Below are positions 1-5,647 of a stretch of DNA of 7,111 nt, piece by piece. The notes under the pieces were generated by a model. It had not been told where the DNA came from, made no database searches, and saw only the letters and a list, made by a program, of their open reading frames with translations. Position 1 is the stretch's first letter, and every line of letters starts with the position of its first letter. The position numbers and the translations under genes were made by a program. This DNA comes from Desulfobacteraceae bacterium (GTDB taxonomy: Bacteria; Desulfobacterota; Desulfobacteria; Desulfobacterales; Desulfobacteraceae), in NCBI GenBank assembly GCA_022712835.1, contig JAFLJU010000265.1, positions 1 through 7,111 of the forward strand, read 5' to 3'.

Positions 1-687
1 GCCGTGCGCCGCCAGGTCAGTTTCTGTGAGGCCATCCATGATGGAACCATTCTGGTGGAAGGGGTGCGGGCAAAAAAAGTTCTGGACATAAGAGACATTC
101 AAAGTGTCTGGAAGCGCAATTGTATCCCGGTCCTGGTGGACCCTGACTGGGAGTCCATAAAAAGCATCCGGCCACATGTGGTGGTGGATGCCATTATTGC
201 CAAAAAAAACCTGGGTACGAGAAAAGATGAGGCCCCGTTGGTAATAGGACTGGGGCCCGGATTTGAGGCTGGGATTGATGTGGACATCGTCATTGAAACC
301 CTTCGGGGTCACACCCTTGGCAAAATTATTCACAAGGGGCCTGCTGAACCCAACACAGGCGTTCCCGGAAGTATGTGCGGATTCACCAAGCAACGTCTGT
401 TACGCGCGCCCTGCTTTGGCAACTTCATCTCCCTTGTCCCCATGGGTTCCATGGTTCAAAAGGGAGAGATCATCGGCCATGTGGACTGTCAACCCGTCAC
501 AGCAAAGATAGACGGAATTCTCCGGGGATTAATACGGGACAATACAAAGGTGAGAGATCAGATGAAAATCGGCGATATCGACCCCAGGGCAAACCTTACG
601 TTTTTTACCACTATATCGGAAAAAGCCCGGGCCATTGGCGGCGGTGTACTGGAGGCTGTCAAAGGGACCCTGTTTCCCGACTTTTAA
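1..687 (+). CDS. yqeB: YqeB, selenium-dependent molybdenum hydroxylase maturation protein (5' partial)
   Basis: Open reading frame already in frame at base 1 (codons GCC GTG CGC), so the GTG at 4 is unlikely to be the true start. The family is about 260-280 residues and normally begins with a short nucleotide-binding-like segment; roughly 40 residues are missing here. The 228 visible residues are typical of the family: an RRQVSFCEA segment, VLVDPD, a VVVDAIIAKKNLGT block, VIGLGPGFEAG, PNTGVPG, LLRAP, and near the C-terminus IDGILRGLI, KIGDIDPR and KARAIGGGVLEA. Family members are encoded with selenium-dependent molybdenum hydroxylases (xanthine dehydrogenase-like enzymes carrying a labile selenium) and are thought to help mature their cofactor; the exact reaction is not established. 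The gene ends in TAA, converging on the kinase-like gene with overlapping stops. Upstream selenium/molybdenum genes would be expected to the left of the window. Confidence 0.9.
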   Translation, partial: AVRRQVSFCEAIHDGTILVEGVRAKKVLDIRDIQSVWKRNCIPVLVDPDWESIKSIRPHVVVDAIIAKKNLGTRKDEAPLVIGLGPGFEAGIDVDIVIETLRGHTLGKIIHKGPAEPNTGVPGSMCGFTKQRLLRAPCFGNFISLVPMGSMVQKGEIIGHVDCQPVTAKIDGILRGLIRDNTKVRDQMKIGDIDPRANLTFFTTISEKARAIGGGVLEAVKGTLFPDF

Positions 688-1349
688 GCAGCAGCGATGG
701 CGCATTGAATTACCTGAACAGCCTTGTCGACGGAAAGGGTGCCGGTATTGAGAATCAGGTCATAATTGGCGGGGTCGTTGGCGTCGCTGTTGAAATATCG
801 TTTTACAAAGGCACTTCTGTTGGCGTCGGTACTGATCATTACTTTCTGGGCATCATCCGGGGACAGGTCCCTGGTTTTTTGAATATTTTCCCGTCTCAAA
901 AGATCCGGTGCCACAATTCTGACCCTCAAGGTGTTCAGTTTTTTAAGGGCACAATTGCTCCCCCTTCCCAGGATGATGGCATTGCCGTGTTTTCCAATGG
1001 TGTTTAAAATTTTTAGAAGCAGTTTTGAATATTCATCCGGCCAGAGATGATGCTCATGAACCAGGGCAGACACAATATCATCCACTATGTTCATCCCCCT
1101 TTCATCCAGGGTTTCCAAAAGGGCTTTACTGTTTTTGGACGTCTGGATCATGGCTTCCAGAATTTCATGGTGAAACAGATCAAACCCGGTTTGATCCGAA
1201 AGTTTCTGGGCGACTTCCTGACCCAGGCTGCCGCATTCCCTTGAAATGGTGATCACATTGGTGGGCTGAATTTGAAGGGGAGGAATTCGGTTGCCCATCT
1301 CCCATCGTTTGATCTGGTCGTCAATTATTTTGTGAATGGACCGATTCAT
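684..1349 (-). CDS. Cytidylate kinase-like family protein
   Basis: The 221-residue protein matches the cytidylate kinase-like family (Pfam Cytidylate_kin2 type), P-loop NTPase-fold proteins of mostly unknown substrate. Visible features: a 30-residue N-terminal lead, the phosphate-loop region ITISRECGSLGQEVA (33-47), HHEIL (60-64), the ILGRGSNCAL segment (126-135), RVRIVAP with a following double Arg (142-153), and the C-terminal pattern DDAQK, D-x-x-R-x-x-F-x-K-x-YF, DP-x-x-YDLILNTG (165-203). The phosphate loop is degenerate: the usual Lys of GxxGxGK is absent and Gln44 sits where relatives often have Arg. Nucleoside monophosphate kinase activity is therefore a family inference only. The ATG start is supported by AGGAG six bases upstream and a promoter further up. 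It is separated from the exporter gene by 149 bases and looks like its own unit. Confidence 0.82.
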   Translation of the reverse strand: MNRSIHKIIDDQIKRWEMGNRIPPLQIQPTNVITISRECGSLGQEVAQKLSDQTGFDLFHHEILEAMIQTSKNSKALLETLDERGMNIVDDIVSALVHEHHLWPDEYSKLLLKILNTIGKHGNAIILGRGSNCALKKLNTLRVRIVAPDLLRRENIQKTRDLSPDDAQKVMISTDANRSAFVKRYFNSDANDPANYDLILNTGTLSVDKAVQVIQCAIAAA

Positions 1350-1355
1350 GATAAT

Positions 1356-1360
1356 CTCCT
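1356..1360 (-). promoter_or_regulatory. Shine-Dalgarno site of the kinase-like gene
   Basis: AGGAG on the minus strand, six bases before the ATG at 1347-1349 and preceded by a run of eight A. It supports this start over internal methionines. Confidence 0.75.
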
Positions 1361-1398
1361 TTTTTTTAAGAGTATAAGGACAAATGAATGGTGTTCAT

Positions 1399-1427
1399 AG
1401 AATAATTAAAATTCAGTGTTAAGTCAA
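1399..1427 (-). promoter_or_regulatory. Candidate sigma70-type promoter for the kinase-like gene
   Basis: On the minus strand, TTGACT (-35, bases 1422-1427) is followed after exactly 17 bases by TATTCT (-10, bases 1399-1404). The -35 box matches 5 of 6 consensus bases and the -10 box 4 of 6. Transcription would start about 40 bases before the kinase-like ATG. The gap is AT-rich, so chance matches are possible, but the spacing and position fit well. Confidence 0.5.
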
Positions 1428-1466
1428 ATTTTATTCAACTTAATATAAAATAAGGAGCCGCCGTAT

Positions 1467-1492
1467 AGAATCAGAATACCGCGAGTGATTCT
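1467..1492 (-). repeat. Inverted repeat just downstream of the exporter gene
   Basis: AGAATCA (1467-1473) and TGATTCT (1486-1492) form a perfect 7-base inverted repeat with a 12-base loop, six bases beyond the exporter stop codon. The position suits a transcript end, but the stem is AT-rich and no T-run follows on either strand, so a classical intrinsic terminator is not supported. It may be an RNA 3'-end stem or chance. Confidence 0.3.
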
Positions 1493-1498
1493 GTGTGC

Positions 1499-3130
1499 TT
1501 ATTGCTTTTCCTGGACAAAGGAGCCGTATACCATGGTCAATAATTGATCTGCCACATCATAGTAGCGATCATCATGGGATATGGCAAAGATGGTACGCCC
1601 CTCCTCTTTTAAAATGGGAAGGATCTCCCGGTAAAACATTTCCCTGAACCTGGGATCAAAATCAGCGGCCACCTCATCCAGAAGCAGCACAGGCCGATTT
1701 TCAAGTATGGCGGTGAGCAGCGCCATGCGTTTGCGCTGGCCGGATGAGAGATCATTCACCAAAATCCGGCCCTCCTTGATCTTATCCCCGAGGTGGAGGC
1801 GTTTTGTCCAGGTATCCAATTGTTCGGGATCCACGGTCAGGCCGTAAAACCTGTCGAAAAGGTGGAAATCCGGAAAAATAATAGAAAACAATGCCCGGTA
1901 ATTCTCCTCTCCCACCTGGGCGGATGATTTTTCATCCACATAGAAACTGCCGGTGGTGGGAAAGGTAAGCCCTGCCAATACCCGCATCAGGGTAGTTTTA
2001 CCGCTGCCGTTTCCCCCGCTGACAATGGTGAGTTCCCCTTGTTTCAGCCAGAAATCTTTAATGGTGATGCCAAAGGGTTCCTGGCCGGGCTGGGCTGGAT
2101 AGGCATAGGTCATGGATTGGGTGCCGATGGTTTTAAATTCTGGGGGGACCGGTGTGGGCCCCTGACCCAATTCTGGTTCAAGCCGGTTGTCTTCCAGTTT
2201 TTTTTCCATTTCTCGCATCCCGTCAATGGCCCTGCCTGCCCCATAGGCCATGGGCCCGAATTGTACCAGGGAGAAAGCAGGCCAGATGGCCACCATGGTC
2301 ACAGAGATAATCCGGACAAGGTCCTCGGCCTCGACACCGAAGAAATTGGGGAGGAGAAAAACAATGAGACCCAAAGGCAAAAACAAAGTGGCCTGTTCAA
2401 TGGCCAGGGATCTCATCTGCAGGGCTTCAGTCCCTTTAATGCGGTCATGTTTGTATTCGATCCCCGGTACAACCTTTTCCGTGAACATATGCTCGGACCG
2501 GGACCTATTCATCTTCAGCTCTGAGAAACCATCCAGTATGTCGGCCAAAGAAGCGGTAAATTTTTCCGTGGCCTTCCGGTCTTCCGGAGACCGGTTTTGA
2601 ATTTTCCTGTGGATGCCGTACCGAATGTAAATCACAAAGGCCAGGGATGCTGCCACCATGCCCAGGGCCGGCAGGGAGATGAAGGCCAGGTAAACCCCTG
2701 TAAAGATCACCACAACAATGCCGGACAGAGTCGGGACCAGGAAACGGGCTGCCATGATCATACCCACCTTATCCGACCCAAGGGCCGTATAGATCAGGCC
2801 GGGCTCAAAATCCTTAAATCCGGCATAGTCGATGCGGCGCAGCTTGTCACAAACCCTTTTTTCCATGAGATTCAGGGCATTGATTGTGGATTCCACAGCA
2901 GCGTCTCCACCCTTTGCCTGTAATAAGTAGAACAGGCCAAGACTGGCACCGAACAACCCCAGGGCTCTCAAGGGCACCTGGCCTGTTTCGGCATATCCTT
3001 CCACACCCAGTATCAATGTGTACATCAATACAGCCATGGACAGGCCGTTTCCCATGGCTGCCCATAGGATAAACCAGCGTTTTTTACCGGCATGCTCTAG
3101 AACAAATTCTGTAAATTTTTTTGTATTCAA
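1499..3130 (-). CDS. Cyclic peptide export ABC transporter (PvdE/SyrD/YojI-like half-transporter)
   Basis: The 543-residue protein is a fused membrane and ATPase half-transporter expected to work as a homodimer in the inner membrane. The N-terminal half has about six hydrophobic segments (roughly 18-42, 54-72, 128-150, 152-172, 245-265, 270-292). The ATPase half has Walker A GGNGSGKTT (372-380), signature LSSGQ (461-465), Walker B VLLLDE (481-486), a D-loop region AADFDP and the switch His in AISHDDRYYDVAD (H519). The segment IFPDFHLF (418-425) replaces a normal Q-loop; this DFHLF form and SHDDRYYDVAD are hallmarks of the cyclic-peptide exporter family, whose PvdE member moves a pyoverdine precursor to the periplasm. 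Family assignment is firm; the cargo is inferred from the adjacent adenylation-domain gene. The start is TTG with AGAGGA nine bases upstream; the next methionine (residue 26) would cut the first membrane segment. Confidence 0.9.
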   Translation of the reverse strand: MNTKKFTEFVLEHAGKKRWFILWAAMGNGLSMAVLMYTLILGVEGYAETGQVPLRALGLFGASLGLFYLLQAKGGDAAVESTINALNLMEKRVCDKLRRIDYAGFKDFEPGLIYTALGSDKVGMIMAARFLVPTLSGIVVVIFTGVYLAFISLPALGMVAASLAFVIYIRYGIHRKIQNRSPEDRKATEKFTASLADILDGFSELKMNRSRSEHMFTEKVVPGIEYKHDRIKGTEALQMRSLAIEQATLFLPLGLIVFLLPNFFGVEAEDLVRIISVTMVAIWPAFSLVQFGPMAYGAGRAIDGMREMEKKLEDNRLEPELGQGPTPVPPEFKTIGTQSMTYAYPAQPGQEPFGITIKDFWLKQGELTIVSGGNGSGKTTLMRVLAGLTFPTTGSFYVDEKSSAQVGEENYRALFSIIFPDFHLFDRFYGLTVDPEQLDTWTKRLHLGDKIKEGRILVNDLSSGQRKRMALLTAILENRPVLLLDEVAADFDPRFREMFYREILPILKEEGRTIFAISHDDRYYDVADQLLTMVYGSFVQEKQ

Positions 3131-3139
3131 GACGGGTCG

Positions 3140-3145
3140 TCCTCT
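3140..3145 (-). promoter_or_regulatory. Shine-Dalgarno site deciding the TTG start of the exporter
   Basis: AGAGGA on the minus strand lies nine bases before the TTG at 3128-3130. No ATG or GTG near the N-terminus has a comparable site, so TTG is preferred. Confidence 0.6.
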
Positions 3146-3170
3146 TTGGTTTATCTTGTTTGGTTTATCT
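3145..3170. repeat. Short direct repeat in the exporter leader
   Basis: TTTGGTTTATCT occurs at 3145-3156 and again, identically, at 3159-3170, separated by TG, giving a 14-base period. On the coding (minus) strand it reads AGATAAACCAAA twice, and the copy nearer the gene runs into the SD. It may be a slippage duplication or a leader element affecting translation; nothing here decides. Confidence 0.6.
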
Positions 3171-3187
3171 TTTTATAAGGGCTATCC

Positions 3188-4396
3188 TCAGGCAACAGAT
3201 GGTTCGAAAAGACGCCGCTGGTACCCCAGGCATTGATATCCATTTTCATTGATAATGGGGATCATCTGGGTATCGATGTTCAACTCTTTTCTGACCCAAT
3301 AGCAGATGGACATGGAAATGCCGTAGGTCCGTCCCATTTTCTGAAATTGGGTGAAATGTTCCATGCACCAGTCCCGATCAGGTGCTGTGCGCTGACGCTG
3401 TTTACAATGGTCCTTATTTTCCGGAGCCAGATAAAGATCATAAAGCGCCCGTGTCTGTTCCGGATCAAAGTGCTCAAGCAATTGGCCGATCCATGCCAGG
3501 GTTGACGGAGAAACCGTAAGAAATTCCGGTTTGAAATTGATAATCCCGTTTTCATGGAGCAGTTCAAAAAAATCCGTCATCACCTCCTGGTTCAAATAAG
3601 AGGGGAAAATGGGCTGGACCAGGGCGGAGTCTGATAGAATCCCTTTTTCCTGGCAGAGTCTTACCGCTGCCATCCGCTCCGGGATGGGGGCGCCATAAGG
3701 TTCCAACAGCAGACGCAGGGGAGCTGGCATCAGGGAAATACTGGTATTGAACTGCATTTTCCCCCGCAATTGTTCAAACAGGTCGATGATGGTATCCCCC
3801 CCATGCTCAACCATCAGGTGTTTGATCCCCGCTTTTGAGGCAATAAAAAGCCTGGCCTTTGAGTTGGGAAATTTCTCAAAATGACGGATAAAGGCTCTAA
3901 GAATATCATGGGCAATACCGGTGTGCAGAGTGGGTTCCTGTAAGGCCTCTGTTTTCGCGGAAAAATAATAGTAGTGCTCTTCATCCCTGTGTTTTTCAAG
4001 GATGGGCTCCAAAAGCGCTGCATAGTTTTCATAGGCATAAAGTTTATGCTCATGGACCCCGTCAGTGACCAGGCAATAGAGGCATCCCACCTGGCAACCT
4101 TTTACAGGGCTGACCTCATAGGTCAATGTCGGGCAGTGTGATGTATAATTATGAATCTCAAGTTCAGTGGACAGATCAATACGACCTAAGTCCACAGCCA
4201 TGGAAGGAATGGCGGTTCGGGCGGCATAACGGTCCATGAAAGACCGGCATCCTGCTTGAAAGGCCTCAATGGTTTTATCATCCGGATCTACTGTTGTGCC
4301 CAGAGCTTTGAGATCATCCCTTCCCATCATCCGGGGAGAGAATCCGTCCAGGTTGTAAATATCAGGTGCATTGTAGTAAATGGGTTTAAGCTCCAT
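3188..4396 (-). CDS. Radical SAM protein, spore photoproduct lyase-like
   Basis: The 402-residue protein carries a radical SAM cluster motif C-x3-C-x2-C at Cys101, Cys105 and Cys108 (KGCQVGCLYC), which would bind a 4Fe-4S cluster and cleave S-adenosylmethionine. The surrounding pattern resembles spore photoproduct lyase (SPL): an aromatic-rich stretch before the motif, ARLFIASKAGIKHL (181-194) like the SPL RLRFVTK segment, FNTSISL (216-222) like FRFSINS, EPYGAPIPERMAAV (232-245) like EPGTSPFDERLEAA, and LVQPIFP (259-265) like IVAPIYI. A host that makes spores is not suggested, and the gene lies between an SPFH gene and a peptide exporter, so a biosynthetic or modifying role is more likely than DNA repair. 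Four further cysteines in the C-terminal 75 residues (331, 344, 365, 389) could bind a second metal centre. The ATG start has AAGGA nine bases upstream. Substrate unknown. Confidence 0.82.
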   Translation of the reverse strand: MELKPIYYNAPDIYNLDGFSPRMMGRDDLKALGTTVDPDDKTIEAFQAGCRSFMDRYAARTAIPSMAVDLGRIDLSTELEIHNYTSHCPTLTYEVSPVKGCQVGCLYCLVTDGVHEHKLYAYENYAALLEPILEKHRDEEHYYYFSAKTEALQEPTLHTGIAHDILRAFIRHFEKFPNSKARLFIASKAGIKHLMVEHGGDTIIDLFEQLRGKMQFNTSISLMPAPLRLLLEPYGAPIPERMAAVRLCQEKGILSDSALVQPIFPSYLNQEVMTDFFELLHENGIINFKPEFLTVSPSTLAWIGQLLEHFDPEQTRALYDLYLAPENKDHCKQRQRTAPDRDWCMEHFTQFQKMGRTYGISMSICYWVRKELNIDTQMIPIINENGYQCLGYQRRLFEPSVA

Positions 4397-4405
4397 AATG
4401 AGGTT

Positions 4406-4410
4406 TCCTT
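4406..4410 (-). promoter_or_regulatory. Shine-Dalgarno site of the radical SAM gene
   Basis: AAGGA on the minus strand, nine bases before the ATG at 4394-4396, preceded by further A residues. Confidence 0.55.
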
Positions 4411-4426
4411 TTTCTTAGTAAATTGC

Positions 4427-4458
4427 TGTCTCAGACAAAGGGCTTCAGCAGGTTTGTC
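4427..4458 (-). repeat. Overlapping short inverted repeats in the SPFH-radical SAM gap
   Basis: The 83-base gap contains an 11-base near-palindrome (TGTCT-C-AGACA, 4427-4437) and an inverted pair GACAAA (4434-4439) with TTTGTC (4453-4458). The two share bases, so they would be alternative folds in the transcript upstream of the radical SAM start. No T-run follows, so this is not a clear terminator. It could modulate expression within the operon, or be chance. Confidence 0.25.
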
Positions 4459-4479
4459 GCAATTTTAAGTGGTTGCTTT

Positions 4480-5613
4480 TTACTCGATCCGTTGGGTCAT
4501 ATTCTCCGGGGTACCATCCCCCTGAAGCGGTGACGGTGGTGAGCCGTCGTTTAAATCCGTGCTTTTTTTATAAAAATTATTGTTTTCCAATAACCGCCTG
4601 GGCAAAGTTGATAGAATCTCATCCTTCCGGTCTGGATCGGCATTGTTCAACATTTTGTCCAGTTCTTTCAGGCTTTTCTCCAGTGCCGACAGGTCTGGAG
4701 TCTCAATGGCCGAGAGCTCAACAGAGGTCTTCTTTCTGGCCGAAGGTTCAGGGGAATCTGTTTTCAGAGTGTCGGGATTTAAGAGCAGCGGAAGCCCGTC
4801 TTTCCCCCCCACAATCACCAGTTTTGCATTGGGCGATGCAGCAAGCTCCCGGGTGGCTTTAATACCGGTATACCGAAGGTAAGCCGGTGTCAGGCCCTCA
4901 TTAATCAGGTCCTGGGCCATACGGATGGTGCTGGCCTCAAGAAAGGTTCTCTTGTAACGCTCATATGCCTGGAGGATTTTATACCGTTCCTGGTATACGT
5001 TCTGTTCTGCTTCATGTTTGGACTCAATGGCGGCGGTCATCTTTTTCGGCAGCAGGATTTTCCGTACAAATATGCCGTGGAGATTAATCGCTGAATCTTC
5101 CTTTTTAAGGATCTTGCCCAGCAGATCAAAGACTTTTTTCTGGATATCAAGTGGATTACTGTCGTATATTTCGCTCTGGTGAAGATTACCCACAATACCG
5201 CGAACGGCAAAGATGGCACCCGGAACAATCAATTTTTCCGCATATTCGGGGCCCACCCTGTAATGGAGCCCCGGTACCTGGGCTTTTTTTACATTATAAA
5301 TGGCTGAAAGCTCCACCCGGACCTGCAGCCCCCCCTGGGAAAGAGCGGTTACCGTAAAATCCTGGCGCTGTACCCGGCAGTCATATAGAACCATCTGGTT
5401 CCAGGGCATGAAAAAATGCAAGCCTTCGCCATAGCTTTTGTCTAAAACCGTTCCGCCCCAGATCTTGTAAAATACCCCCGCATTTCCCGTGGGGATCATC
5501 TTGGTGCTGTATGGCCAGATGAGCAGGACGATCACGGTCACCATGAGAAGCCAGATAGCGATGCGCTCGGATTTCTTACAAAACCATTGATAACTTTTAG
5601 TTAGGAAATTCAG
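4480..5613 (-). CDS. SPFH/band 7 (prohibitin-like) membrane protein, probable CTG start
   Basis: The protein belongs to the SPFH/band 7 superfamily (prohibitin, HflC/HflK, stomatin, flotillin), which forms large ring-like assemblies on membranes. From the preferred start it is 377 residues: a short basic cytoplasmic head (KKSER, 13-17), one membrane helix (about 18-35, IAIWLLMVTVIVLLIW), the SPFH core (about 38-200, with IPTGNAGV, GEGLHFFMPW, VELSAIYNV and the family-like VRGIVG), a charged helical stretch (about 195-235) likely to be coiled coil, the prohibitin-like KLVIVGGKDGLPLLLNP (264-280), then a second charged helix and a Pro/Gly-rich tail. The first ATG (5542-5544) has no SD and would halve the membrane helix; CTG at 5611-5613 has AAGGAG seven bases upstream and no stop between. 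It follows the adenylation-domain gene by 34 bases. Its role there is unknown; a scaffold is my inference. Confidence 0.8.
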   Translation of the reverse strand: MNFLTKSYQWFCKKSERIAIWLLMVTVIVLLIWPYSTKMIPTGNAGVFYKIWGGTVLDKSYGEGLHFFMPWNQMVLYDCRVQRQDFTVTALSQGGLQVRVELSAIYNVKKAQVPGLHYRVGPEYAEKLIVPGAIFAVRGIVGNLHQSEIYDSNPLDIQKKVFDLLGKILKKEDSAINLHGIFVRKILLPKKMTAAIESKHEAEQNVYQERYKILQAYERYKRTFLEASTIRMAQDLINEGLTPAYLRYTGIKATRELAASPNAKLVIVGGKDGLPLLLNPDTLKTDSPEPSARKKTSVELSAIETPDLSALEKSLKELDKMLNNADPDRKDEILSTLPRRLLENNNFYKKSTDLNDGSPPSPLQGDGTPENMTQRIE

Positions 5614-5620
5614 TTTTTCT

Positions 5621-5626
5621 CTCCTT
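5621..5626 (-). promoter_or_regulatory. Strong Shine-Dalgarno site for the SPFH gene
   Basis: AAGGAG on the minus strand, seven bases before CTG 5611-5613 and 76 bases before the first ATG. At that distance it cannot serve the ATG, so it decides in favour of the CTG start. An in-frame stop (5632-5634) lies just upstream, limiting other choices. Confidence 0.7.
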
Positions 5627-5647
5627 TGAATTTAGGCAATTATCACC

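Noticed and set aside
375..1007. A 210-codon plus-strand reading frame spanning the yqeB end and the kinase-like gene
   Set aside because: It crosses the junction of two well-supported genes in other frames, has no recognisable domain and no SD.
1452..1456. AAGGAG-like site on the plus strand in the 1350-1498 gap
   Set aside because: No plus-strand gene follows; the next bases are the 3' end of the minus-strand exporter gene.
1467..1492. Intrinsic terminator for the exporter operon
   Set aside because: The stem is short and AT-rich, the loop is 12 bases and no T-run follows, so I list it only as an inverted repeat.
2039..2524. A 161-codon plus-strand frame inside the exporter gene
   Set aside because: Antisense to a firmly identified ABC transporter; its Pro/Gly/His-rich composition is that of a shadow frame.
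4473..4882. Plus-strand frames of 129 and 100 codons opposite the SPFH gene
   Set aside because: They lie antisense to the SPFH C-terminal coding region and show no domain or start signal.
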